Part shown: piece after piece, positions 10,701 through 20,702 of the stretch
How positions within the stretch are numbered: position 1 is the first letter of the stretch
Layout of the letters: every line of letters starts with the position of its first letter
Origin: Zygnema cylindricum
Taxonomy: Eukaryota; Streptophyta; Zygnematophyceae; Zygnematales; Zygnemataceae
Assembly (NCBI GenBank): GCA_037447655.1
Contig: JBBHKE010001815.1
Coordinates: 1-50,337 of the forward strand
DNA: 50,337 bases
Direction: 5' to 3'
Program-made: the position numbers and the translations under genes
The notes under the pieces: model-generated
Told to the model about the DNA's origin: nothing
Seen by the model: the letters and a program-made list of their open reading frames with translations, nothing else
Databases searched by the model: none

Positions 10701-13700
10701 TTTTTATGAGGATCATCTAGAATCTTCGTGTATGGAGTTCTGGAAATCTTTTCAAGGTTTTTTTGGAGAAACATTCTGTTTAACACAGGAATGGGAATCT
10801 ATCTTCAAGCTCTGGAAAACAATAGTCAAAATTTTAGAAGTCTTTTTATGCCCACTAGATTAGTGTGAAAAAAACCAGAAGTTTGTTGGAAAGTTCTTCC
10901 TTGGAAAAAACTGTCAGTTATTTGTCCATGTCACATATTATTTTTTCAGTTCTTTGATGCTCATGTAAAGTAACTAATGTATATATGGAGTTTTTTTGGT
11001 TGAGCTTTTAGAGTCTCTTTTAGGCGTTTTTTTTCTGTGTTTGAGTGTGTTTAAAACCTTTCACTGCCCATTCTGAAGTCTCTTTCTTGTTATTAATTGA
11101 TAGTGTTTTAAAATTGGAAACTCTATATCAATGTGTGTGAGTTGCAGTTTGTTGCTTAATGTGTACAGTGAATGAGTTTTTAAATTCCCGAAGACAATTC
11201 TGAGTAGGTAAAGCAGTGAACTTTAGAAAGTCTATTCATTTTCTATTTTATTTCAGTGAAAACGTGGTCGTTTTCCAATGAAACAACGTTTTTTTTTTTC
11301 TTTTGGCATTGTATTCAGGATTCTCTCGCAGCAACACCAGATGGAAGACTTCCTGATGCAGCAAAAGGTGTGTACATAATTTAGTATATACTTTGTTATT
11401 GTGTGTACATGATTTAGTATATACTTTGTTATTTATTTTAAGAATTTAATGCAGTACATGTCAAGAGTGCAAGGTTTTTCAAAAGGTATGTTTGCACATT
11501 TTACAGTTTATTGATTAGTTTGTACATTAAATGTGAGGTTACTGTATTGTATCAATAAAAATTACGGTGTACTGCAGTTTACTTTAAAATGTATAAACTG
11601 CGGAAATTTTTAATATAGTGGGAAGGTCAAGTCAACAAGGATACAGGCTAATTCAAGGTGCCGATGGAAATTTTACTGTGTATTTTTTTTATTTGTAAAA
11701 GTATCCACAAACTAGAATTTCTTTCTGTATTTGAGGTTTTTTAGGGTTGACTGATTGCATAACTTTACTGAGAGATTATGGGTTATCACCAGTGTTTTCA
11801 TTCTAATGCTGGTTATTGAAAATAGTACTATGGAAGATTTTGCACTTTATGTTCTTACTGAAAATGAGAGCATATACTGCAATAATTACTGCCGTTTCCT
11901 TTTTCCACAATTTTTAATGCTGGTTTTTTAATTATAAAATTTTCAATAGCTTACTGGCTTCATTGTTGAGACTTCCTGCTGGAGTTCTTCTCCTGTCGCT
12001 GCGTTTTTTTTTATTATGGTGTCATACTAGTACTGCAATATGAACCTGTTTTTGTGTGATTGAAATCGTATAATTGTTGGCAACTCTGTTGATCAAACGA
12101 AAAATTGATTTTTCAATTCCAAAATGGATTTTTTTGGATTTTTTTTTTTGTTTCATTACCGACTGATAATTTTCTGGAATGCGAGTTGGGAAGTCCTTGT
12201 GTTACCTGTTTTCTACGGTACTAAATTACTAAGTTGTCTCTTTCTATTGGCTCTGTCGACTTCTACAGCAAAGTTCTGGTCTTAGTCTACAAAGAAACTC
12301 TTTTAAGCTTTGACTTGACTATCTTTTTTTGACTTCCCTTTTTTTTTTTTGGCGGTTCCTCTGGCTGTTTTCAGGTGCTCCTCATTTGCGAGATATTTTC
12401 CATCGAATGGGATTCACTGATCAAGAGATTGTTGCTCTCTCTGGCTCTCACACACTGGTATGTTGTTAGGAAAAAAGCAAAAAAAATTAATGAAGTAGTA
12501 CGTATACTGTCGATATACTAGGAAATTTTCTTGATTCAGTCAGAATTCATTTCTTATTTTCGCTCCCAATTACGTGAAAAAAGGTTACTTTCAATTGTAT
12601 CACCATATCAGTTTTTGGGATTTCGCTGTTCCTGTTCAACATCAACAAAGTTTACAGGATTTGGTGATGTATGGGGATTTACATGAACTTGTCCACGTGC
12701 TTTTCTCTTGTTTTTTTTTTCCATTTGGTTGGGAATTTTTGATCTTTGTTTCTTTGTTTCTCTTTATTTTAATGTGAAATAAAATTGGCAAAATTGTAGG
12801 GCCGGGCACACAAAGAACGGTCGGGTTTCGAAGGGCAGTGGACGAATAACCCGCTCAGATTTGATAATACCTACTTCAAGTCAGTTCCTGCCCTTTTTTT
12901 TTTTCAAAGATTCATGGATTATGTTAACTGTTATCCCTGCGAAAATCCTTGAAAGTCGAAGTCAGTTCATCAGTACAACCTCGGGCTATTTTCCTACCAA
13001 TATATCGAACTAACATAGGGTTTATCAGTGAGTAAAAGAAAGGTACATATAAATTATAGGTAAATGGTTACCAATACCAAAAATTGTGTACTTTTATATC
13101 CTATGCGAGGTTGCCTGATACATGTATTCTAACTATTTTGTAGTTCACAGTATTTTGATATCAACGTCTCATACGACTTATTTCTATTTCGTCGGTGTTG
13201 TTTAAATTCTTCAGGGAAGGAGTTGCCAGCTATAGAATGATTATGTGTACGGAAATTATTTACGTTACTGCTACTAATCATGGTAATCATACAAAATTTG
13301 GTATGCATTGTACAATTTTTTGTGGAATCACTACGACTATGTGATTACATTTTGTACTTATATTCCCTTAACAATGTAATCTCTGGAGCTAAACTGACTG
13401 TTCATCATGTCTAGAATGAAGAACGTTAATCCACTTTGTGTCTTTTTCTGACCGAAAATGGCAAAATTGTGTAAATTACACTGATAATAGGAGGGATGGC
13501 ATGTCGCTGTGTCTCTTTGCTGTAAATTAGTAATATCGATGATAATACGAGTATTTCTTTTACTCTAATAGCAAATGTTTTAAGTTTACGTCAAGGTTGA
13601 AATAGAAAAAAAACACATTGCTTAAGTAATATGGTATTCTTGAGAAACGCCGTAGCTTGCTCTCATGCCACTGAGTTATGTTTAATACATGAAGGGTTGG

Positions 13701-15054
13701 CAAAACCATAATTGATAAAAAAAAATAAAAAAAAAATAACTAAATAAATAAACCAATGAATAAATAAATACACAAATAATAAATAAAAAAAAATAAAAAA
13801 AAATAATAAATAAATAAATAATAATAATAATAATAATAAAGTATTAATAAATAATAGAAAATAATAATAATAAAAAATAACAATTGGTATTTTTTGTTTT
13901 TTTGACATTGTTGAAAGAATTGTGGAGTTTTAACAAACGTGTGGGAACATACATGCTACTTGATCATTGTCAACATCATAAAGTGTTTAATCCAAAAAAA
14001 AATCCAAACTATGCTTATGGAACAAATATGTATTTTCGCTCTTCTCCCATTGGTAGCCCCATGTTCTATTTCTACGGAAGAGCTGTAGTAGACTTTAATC
14101 ATAAGAAATCGCATTAATCTCATATATATATTGCAGTATTTCTGAACAGGGGAAGCGATCGACTCTGTATTGACTATTGAATACATTTATATTGCAGGGA
14201 ACTTTTGAAGGTAGAATCAGAGGGTCTTCTCCAATTGCCTACTGATAAGGCACTAATGAACGATTCCAGTTTCCGACCCTGGGTGGAAGTATATGCAAAA
14301 GTACACTCCAACTCTTAAGTCACTTTAGAGTTAATTTTTGATTTGAAGGCTTGAGAAATTCTTGAGAAATTCAACTGTGTAATAAAACCGCACATTTTTG
14401 GAAATGTTTTGTCTGTACACACATTGTGGACTGTTTTTCCAATGGCCTTTCTGCAAATTTTACTTCAATTTTATGTAACTTGATTTTTTTATTCATAAAT
14501 CGGACATAAATCTGGAAATGTAGGGAAAAGTTATGAACTTCTACACTGTTCACATCACTAATTTGAAATATGAAAGGCTTATAGACAAAACAACATGCAA
14601 GGATTCAGAAAAATGAGGCTGGAATGGTGACACAACAGTCAATGCTTTCTTCCTTCCTTCCTTCCTTCCTTCCTTCCTTCCTTCCTTCCCATCCCCTCCT
14701 CCCCCCCGCCCTCTCTCCTCCCTCCCTCCCTCCCTCCCCCTCTCCATCCTTTCTTTCTTCCTTGTGTCCTTCTTTGTTCCTTTGTTTCGCTGATTTTTTC
14801 TTTCTTTCTCTCTTTCTTGTTTTTTTTAGGATGAAGAGACTTTCTTTAAGGATTATGCGGCGGCTCACAAGACGATGTCTGAACTCGGTTGTAAGGATAC
14901 TTCTCCCTCTTTCTGGGAAACTTCCTCTCCCTCTTCGGAAACAATTCCTGCCTCCACTATTCTTGCACAAGGAGCCGTCGGTTTTGCGGTTTCCGCAATT
15001 GTGGTAATTGCGAGTTATCTATACGAGGCGAGGAAAAAAATGGCCGTAAAATGA
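7777..15054 (+). CDS. APX: Peroxisomal membrane-bound ascorbate peroxidase (class I haem peroxidase), 9 exons
   Basis: It reduces H2O2 to water using ascorbate, here on the peroxisomal membrane. Exons: 7777-7901, 8750-8874, 9838-9887, 10544-10609, 11319-11367, 12375-12457, 12800-12879, 14198-14300 and 14830-15054, all with GT-AG introns. They join in frame to 301 residues, slightly longer than the usual ~287-290. Visible active-site residues are Arg40 and His44 (distal), His164 in ALSGSHTLG (proximal), Trp180, Asp209 in LPTDKAL, and the ascorbate-site Lys32, Cys34 and Arg173. The C-terminus has a membrane segment ([18 protein letters not shown]) followed by basic EARKKMAVK, the membrane peroxisomal targeting arrangement of APX3-type enzymes. 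Oddity: the distal residue before His44 is Phe, not the usual Trp. A second in-frame Met is at codon 5. The upstream GA tract may affect expression. Confidence 0.95.
8215..8325 (+). repeat. TTTTTGC-type microsatellite in APX intron 1
   Basis: Repeated CTTTTTGC, CTTTTTAC and TTTTTTGC units in the first intron of the APX gene. The lysine-rich minus-strand frame through it is an artefact of this repeat. Confidence 0.75.
10613..10697 (+). repeat. CT-rich tract after APX exon 4
   Basis: CCCTCTCTCC and CTTTCTCC units start four bases after the GT donor (10610-10611) of APX exon 4. The donor context is AAG/GTACCACC, so pyrimidine-rich sequence directly follows the 5' splice site. Confidence 0.85.
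11368..11433 (+). repeat. 33-bp tandem duplication spanning the exon 5 splice donor of APX
   Basis: GTGTGTACATAATTTAGTAT and the following 13 bases (11368-11400) are repeated at 11401-11433 with a single A/G change. The first copy starts with the functional donor GTGTGT of exon 5, so the second copy gives an identical donor 33 bases downstream. Confidence 0.9.
13715..13885 (+). repeat. A-rich (AATAAA/AAT)n tract in APX intron 7
   Basis: Long run of AAATAAATAA and AATAATAAT units in the seventh intron (12880-14197), which is also the longest after intron 1 and intron 2. It could be the decayed tail of a retroposon, but no body is recognisable on either side. Confidence 0.8.
14640..14829 (+). 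repeat. TTCC/CCCT/TTTC polypyrimidine tract before APX exon 9
   Basis: (TTCC)n at 14650-14690, then CCCT-rich and TTTC-rich sequence running into the TTTTTTTTAG acceptor at 14829. It acts at least formally as an extra-long polypyrimidine tract for the last exon. Minus-strand frames here are low-complexity artefacts. Confidence 0.85.
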
Positions 15055-16122
15055 GGAGGTGGTAAAGCCTTTTTATGAAGTACTTTTTGCATCGGTACTT
15101 TTATTTTTTTGTTGGAGGCGTTTGATGTTTCTTTTTTTTTCGAAGGAAGCCGTTTGTGAATAATCTACTCGGTGCGAGGGAATGTAAAAAAAAAAAGTTC
15201 CGGTGAAGGCAATTTGTTTTTTTTTTTTTTTTCTTTTTTCGTTATGGTAGCCTTTTTAGTTCGCGATGTTGGGTTTGACAAAACAAATTAGTCGGTAGAC
15301 GTTGTGACAAAGGACAAATGTGAGCGACTAAGGACTTGATAGAGTAATTACATTATCGAAGTTTTACCCTCGTTTTGAGTGTAAATTGTACAATTTGTAC
15401 AATTCGTACAGTTTGTACAGTTTTTTGGGCAATTTTACGTGTTATGCTTTACCCTAAAAACTGTACGATCCACTTTCAACCTCCGGGCAAATTTCTTCAA
15501 ATGTAGTTTACCCTTTTGAGTCCTTTCGGAGATTTTTTGGGGAGTTTTTTCGCGGTTGGGCACAACAGTTAGTTTGGGTTTTATAGATTTGGGATGAATG
15601 TACGAGGGAAAAATGAGGGAGAATTAGAGAATAGGTATGTCCTTTTAGGTTCTTCTTTTATGTCCTTTTTATGACCTTTTTATGTTTGACATACAGTCTT
15701 ATGACTTGTTTTGTTTTATTCATAAAGACGGAACTCATGTGATGACAAATGGATTTTCAGTTTGAAACTCTCAAAAGGGAAATGAAACCGAAGGAATTTG
15801 ATGATCTTTTTTTTTTTTTTTTTTTTTAACTTTTTTCTGAGACCTTTGCATTTGGAAGTGAATGCAAACGTGGGAAATCGGTGTTGACTTTGAAGTCTTT
15901 TATTGGTTATGTTTTTGGTTTTTGCTTATGGTTGTATTTTACTTCTGGTTTTTTTTTTTGTTTGTATTCTTCGCTTTCTCCCATGAACTTATTTGTTTGA
16001 GGTATACCTTTTTTATTAAATATTTCGACATCTACCTTTCTTTTGTATATATCTCACAAAGGTTTGGTTCTTGACTGGGATTTGATCAATTTTTCTCGTC
16101 GTTCACTCTTTGATCGTGTGTA
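15055..16122 (+). other. Likely 3' UTR of the APX gene
   Basis: T-rich sequence after the TGA with homopolymer T runs and no open frame of note, followed by AATAAA signals from 16123. About 1.1 kb is long for a plant 3' UTR, so a nearer atypical signal could be the real one. Confidence 0.45.
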
Positions 16123-16136
16123 AATAAAAAAATAAA
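16123..16136 (+). terminator. Candidate polyadenylation signals for APX
   Basis: Two AATAAA hexamers (16123-16128 and 16131-16136), followed by a TG/T-rich stretch (GTGATGGTTTTTATT). Confidence 0.4.
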
Positions 16137-16284
16137 GTGATGGTTTTTATTCCACATGATTTTATGGCGTTGGTAAATATTTGTTGTGGGTTCTAGGTCG
16201 GATATTCGCCAAGGTGTACACGGCAATACATGCAACACTCACGTTTGTGTACACTTATAACCACTATTAGCGTTGTTGTTTACT

Positions 16285-16395
16285 TAAATTAACTTGTCTC
16301 CCTACCCCTCTTCCTATTGCTCCTCCTCTTCCTTTCCTCTTCCTTTGCCTTTCCTCCCTCTTCCTCTCCCTCCCCCCCTCTCCCTCCCGCTCGAT
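16285..16395. repeat. CT-rich low-complexity tract
   Basis: CCTCTTCC and CTCCCTCC units between the APX 3' region and the repeat cluster; not coding. Confidence 0.8.
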
Positions 16396-16759
16396 CTGTC
16401 CTATTTTCATTTGAAGACATCAATCGGGAGAAAAGAATTGTATCTTTCATTGTTATTCTCCTCTAGTAACAATCTCACAAACAAGTACAGAGAAACAAGA
16501 GTTGGCGATAATAGTGACAAACGCTATAGCCTAAGGGTGAACTTCCATTAGCGAAAAAGTGGGAGTTTTACTGACAGCCGTACCGTTTCGTACATGTCCG
16601 TACAGGAAATTCTTTTTTTCAAGGAGAACATCATTACAGAAAAATGTCCAAGGTTGTAGGCGTAAATTCGGACCGTCGGATGCAATTACACTTTTTATCC
16701 GAGACGCCACGTCACTAACGCTACAGTTGTTAAGACCGTGCACAGGGAGGACAATTCTC

Positions 16760-17036
16760 GAAGACTGAACGTGTAAAAATAAGCCGCGTGGAAAAGGGAA
16801 AAAAAAATCCACGATGAGCGCGCGCGTATGTGCGTACACGTCGCAAGGGCCATATGCCTTCCGCCAGGGTGGCTACGAATCTGCCGAAATTATCCCGTCA
16901 CGCTCCCACCATCAAAGTTTGCCGCCGCCTTTTGTCGTTGCATTTTGAAATTTTGGGTAGTACATTTAATGCCTTCTGTACGAGTCATTAATTACCTCCG
17001 ACGGTACAGATATTTCCTCCGCGGGTACAGATATTG
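16760..17036. repeat. Unclassified dispersed repeat R, copy 1
   Basis: From GAAGACTGAACGTGTAAAAA to GTACAGATATTG it matches 19631-19940 in the same orientation at about 90 percent in the first ~200 bp (shared GGAAAAGGGAAAAAAA, CCACGATGAGCGCGCGCG, CTTCCGCCAGGGTGGCTACG, TTAATTACCTCCGACGG). A more variable stretch around 16920-16960 follows. No coding potential. The two copies flank a non-LTR retrotransposon remnant. Confidence 0.85.
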
Positions 17037-17261
17037 AAACTCTTAGACCTCCATAAGTCCTCAGAGTGGACAGCTTCCAAGAAGCCTCTAGGATAACCCT
17101 GACCCCTTTGTGTTTCAGCAAAAACAACTGCCACCCTGGCAGACAATAACTCTGACCAACTTCACCCCTGTGAAGGAAAGACTCCCCTGAGTCGATAGCA
17201 AAAAGAATCTCTGAATTTGCTCCCCTGAGCAGTAAGTTATGGAGGGTCAAAAGTTGACCTT

Positions 17262-18921
17262 TTGTACCGAAGCTCTTTGGGAGAGAGGGTCCTATCTCCT
17301 AAATTTTCTAAACGTTTAGCCGAACTCAACCTTTCAGTTCAGCCGTCAAAGTGTGTTATTTGGTCTCCTCAGGATATTCCACTTTCGTTTACTACCCCTC
17401 GTGGTTTTCAAACCCCTTCTCCCTCCGATGACATTCGTGTGCTTGGTTGCCCCCTTGGTTCGGATACTTTCGTGACCCGATTCCTTGATGATGCTCTACA
17501 GACAGATCTAACCCAAGTGGACGACCTTCTCCACCTTCCCGATCCCCCAGTTGCTTTTGCTATGTTAACCAGGTGTTTTCCCCACCGCCCTTCTTACCTC
17601 ACTCGTACTTCCCCTCCCACCTCGACATTTGTCTCCTCTCTCTCGGCTTTTAACGATCGCCTCATGGACGTCCTCCACACTCTGTTAGGTCGCGGGGCAT
17701 TTGATCGCGAGTCTGGGCCATCGGCCCGCATTCAGACATCCCTCCCTGTCTCTACTGGGGGGTTGGGTCTATTATCGACCGCTCATGTTGCTCCCGCTGC
17801 CTATTTGGGAAAGTTGGTGTCTTATTGCCTCTACTCGTGTTTCCCGTTTCTTTGTTGGGGACACCTCCGTTCTAACTACTGTTAACCCCCCGGTTTTAGA
17901 CGGTGTGTTCGCCTTCCAGCAATCTTTATTGGACGCGTCACGTTCTCTTCCTCCCCATTCCCTTGTGGATGTGCCGATTTTCTCGACCCTTGTTACAAAA
18001 TCTGTTGAGCGTATCCAGGAATTGATTTCCGATCGGGTTGTCGCCACCATTAAATCTGAGCTTCTCAAGGCGCTTCCCTCCGATTCTTCTCGTGCCCGTT
18101 TTCTCTCTTGTGGTGGACCTGGTTCTGGGGCTTGGCTTTTTGCCACACCTATTTTGTCCACTCTCCGATTCTCACCAGCTCAGTTCACCACCGCCGTTCG
18201 GTTTCGCCTTGGCCTCCCCCATCCTCCTTTACTTGGCTCTCTTGTTTGTGCATGTGGTCGTGTCTTGGGGCCCGATGGTGTCCATTTGCTTCGTTGCTCC
18301 CATGGGGGAGATTTGATCCAGGCGCACGACACTATTCGAGACACCGTTGCCACTATCGCTTCAGAAGGGGGCTTTTCTGTGCGTCGAGAGGTTTCTCATA
18401 TTATTCCCTCGCGTCGGATCGATGTTGTTTTGCTTGATGGTGCCCGTCGCATTTTCGGTGATATTGTTCTGGCGAACCCTACTTCAGCTACAGTTGTTGG
18501 TCAGGCGGCTCGACATCTTGGGGTGGCAGCTCGTGATGCTGCTAAGGCGAAGGAGCGTGATTATGCCCACTGGGACCCTATGGATGACTTTATTCCGATG
18601 GCGGTCGAGATCTTTGGTTGTTTGGGTGTTGCACTGGACGAGTTTCTCCGTACTTGTGCTCGACGTGCTTTCGACGTCGAGGACCTGGGAGCCCTCCTCC
18701 TTCGGTCCTTACTTCTTTTTACCGTCAACGCTTATCTGTGGCTCTACAACGAGTGCAGGCTTCTATTCTCCTCCGATCGACTGTTGCTGTTATGGATCGT
18801 CGCCGTGCTCCGGAACTCCCTCAACGTGCTCCTCCGGGCTGGGGGGACTTACGGGGTTGTTTTTCGTAGATATTTAATTGAGTTAGGGTTGGGGTTGGGG
18901 TTTGTATTTTTGTTTTTGTGA
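17262..18921 (+). pseudogene. Non-LTR retrotransposon remnant: RT C-terminus plus restriction-like endonuclease
   Basis: Two overlapping frames belong together, with a frameshift near 17810-17830. The first (from 17262) shows the end of a reverse transcriptase: LNLSVQPSKCVIW then IRVLGCPLG, typical of the post-catalytic thumb region. The second (to TGA 18919-18921) shows a zinc-binding C-x-C-x9-H-x3-C set (CACGRVLGPDGVHLLRC, about 18250-18300). After it comes a PD-(D/E)XK-like nuclease patch (SRRIDVVLL then GDIVLANP, about 18412-18480). RT followed by CCHC then nuclease is the order of R2/NeSL/HERO-type elements. The catalytic RT core is missing, so it is 5'-truncated and inactive. Codon use is markedly GC-richer than the surroundings. 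The RLE class is inferred from motifs. Confidence 0.75.
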
Positions 18922-19630
18922 GTTGCCGTGCTTTTCATTTTGAGTTAGGGTGTTTTTATTTTCCTTGTTGTTGCTTCCTTTTTTTAGGGTGTGTTCTTGT
19001 CGCTCTTTTTGTTTTTTTTTATTGTTGTTTTTCAGTGTTGGTCATGCCACCCCTTTTGTACCCCCAGACTCAGATGGTTTACCATCGTGCTTTTTAATTT
19101 ATCCTGCAAGTTTTTTTTTTTTCTCTAACAGACTCTATCTACTGATGTACGGAGCCAATCAAATTTCAGTTCCGTACACAAAAGTACAGCTGCCGGTGTA
19201 CTTTGTGTACGGACACTGTACGACATGGCCTAAATGTCGACACGTGGTATGTCCGGAATCGCTCCCTTAATCCTCGGAGATGCCGCGATCCAATGTCATT
19301 CTGCCACGTGTCATCCGATGTGGCGATGACCACAAACCGCCGAAATCCTCTTCTGCGATCTTGGCGTTAATTCTGGCCGTCCGATTAAATTCACATTTAA
19401 TCGTAGTTGTAATAAATACATGCGCGATATTCGTTTCTTATCCGTACCGTAATCCGTACTTTTACATTACTAGATCTATGTATCCCGTAAACAGTTAAAT
19501 GAATTATCCTACCTGATAATGTTTAATTAAATATCAAACCATATAGTATGTAACACTAGTTCTAGACTTAACGGCTAAGGCTACCGACTATCAGCTGTCT
19601 GTCGGTCGGTAGGTACCAGGATCAAATCCT
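18922..19630. other. 3' flank of the non-LTR remnant, no gene
   Basis: T-rich tail-like sequence to about 19130 is a probable 3' UTR of the retroelement. GTACG-rich repeat DNA follows. At 19611-19629 lies CCAGGATCAAATCCTGAAG, which resembles a tRNA T-arm/B box (GGATCAAATCC) directly before repeat R copy 2. Confidence 0.4.
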
Positions 19631-19940
19631 GAAGACTGAACGTGTAAAAATAGGCCGCGTGGAAAAGGGAAAAAAAATCCACGATGAGCGCGCGCGTATG
19701 TGCGTACACGTCGCAAGGGCCATGTGCCTTCCGCCAGGGTGGCTACGAATCTGCCGAAATTATCCCGTCACGCTCCAGCCATCAAAGTTTGCCGCCGCAA
19801 GTTTGAGAGTTGCGTTTTGAGAAGTTTGAGGTAGACTACATTTAATGCCTTCTGTACGAGTCATTAATTACCTCCGACGGTACAGATATTTCCTCCATTA
19901 ATTACTACATATTACCTCCGCTCCGCTCGTACAGATATTG
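19631..19940. repeat. Unclassified dispersed repeat R, copy 2
   Basis: Direct-repeat partner of 16760-17036; it has extra sequence in the 3' third and also ends at GTACAGATATTG. The two copies are about 2.6 kb apart around the non-LTR remnant, so they could be unrelated insertions of one family or ends of one element. No target duplication could be recognised. Confidence 0.85.
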
Positions 19941-20156
19941 CGTCCAGGCTTTGCATTTTAAGATTCTTTCAAGATTTTAAGCATCTAATATTAACCTACG
20001 TGTTACCAAGCAGAATGAGCCACGCAAATAAAAAGTGGTTTACTGTCGCGACCTAAACCTAATGGAAGGCACGCCCTTCAGTAAATATTTCCGTACAATT
20101 GCTGAGACGCCTAATGGAAGTCCACCCCAATGGACTCAAGATTGCCGTTTTTATAC

Positions 20157-20400
20157 TCGTTTATACAGCCACATGCCATCGTTTTTATGTCCACGTCGTT
20201 GTTTTTATATCCACATGTCGTCGTTTTTACGTCCTTACATCCACATGTCGTCGTTTACATATGCAAGTGTCATCGTCTTTATGTGCACATGTCGTCGCTT
20301 TTATGTCCACATGTCCTCGTTTTTATATCCACATGTCGTCGTTTTTATATCCACATGTCGTCGTTTATATATCCACTTGTCATCGTTTTTATGTCCACAT
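20157..20400. repeat. 22-bp minisatellite, left half
   Basis: Tandem units close to GTCGTCGTTTTTATATCCAC plus AT, with variants (ATGTCCACAT, ACGTCCTTACATCCACAT). All three frames stay largely open, giving repetitive HVVVFIST-like frames that are not genes. The array continues at 20932-21180 after an inserted TRIM. Confidence 0.9.
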
Positions 20401-20613
20401 TTTTAAGATTCGAAGAATCCAGGGATAGAAGGGACTATCCCGTTAAAAGGAATGATGAGCTGGCCATGATTTGAACCTGGGACCTTTCACTAAAGCTGCG
20501 AATGCACTAACCACTGTGCCAGCCACCAGCTCAGATGTCCAATTTTATTAGGCTTTAGTGGGATTTTTAACACAAATACGGGTATCAATCGGCACGTTTT
20601 ACGTACGTCAACA
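20401..20613 (-). repeat. TRIM 3' LTR
   Basis: 213-bp LTR in the downstream position on the minus strand. It runs from TGTTGACGTACG (at 20613) to CGAATCTTAAAA (at 20401). It carries a tRNA-like cloverleaf at 20457-20532 with a 4-base TGGC insertion relative to the other LTR. Confidence 0.9.
20457..20532 (-). other. tRNA-like cloverleaf in the 3' LTR
   Basis: On the minus strand the acceptor halves GAGCTGG and CCAGCTC pair perfectly. A box TGGCACAGTGGTTAGTGC has a perfect GCAC/GTGC D stem. The anticodon stem TTCGC/GTGAA pairs with one wobble, a 5-base variable loop follows, and the T arm CCAGG-TTCAAAT-CATGG has one mismatch and the B box GGTTCAAATC. Length is 76 including an extra TGGC after the acceptor strand. 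The anticodon loop AGCTTTA lacks T33, so translation use is unlikely. A TTTT lies about 9 bases downstream, in CCTTTTAAC, a possible Pol III stop. Confidence 0.85.
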
Positions 20614-20625
20614 CACTCCCCCTCG
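20614..20625 (-). promoter_or_regulatory. TRIM polypurine tract
   Basis: GAGGGGGAGTG on the minus strand directly before the 3' LTR start TGTTGACG, the expected place for plus-strand DNA priming. Confidence 0.75.
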
Positions 20626-20676
20626 AGAGGTAGCCAGTCATAATGTCCACCTGTAACCTAGTCCCCCTGGCTCCGG

Positions 20677-20702
20677 GCTCCGATACCATGGCTCCGATAC
20701 CA
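20677..20702 (-). promoter_or_regulatory. TRIM primer-binding site, tandemly duplicated
   Basis: Minus strand TGGTATCGGAGCC directly follows the 5' LTR. It is complementary to the 3' end of plant initiator tRNA-Met with one difference from the common TGGTATCAGAGC. The motif is repeated at once (ATGGTATCGGAGCC) with a third partial CGGAGCC. Confidence 0.85.

Noticed and set aside
14605-15007. Long frames on both strands around APX exon 9
   Set aside because: Low-complexity GA/CT tract plus the shadow of the real exon 14830-15054.
16966-17250. Minus-strand frame of 94 residues next to repeat R
   Set aside because: Overlaps repeat R and has no recognisable motif; possibly decayed retroelement sequence, but unsupported.
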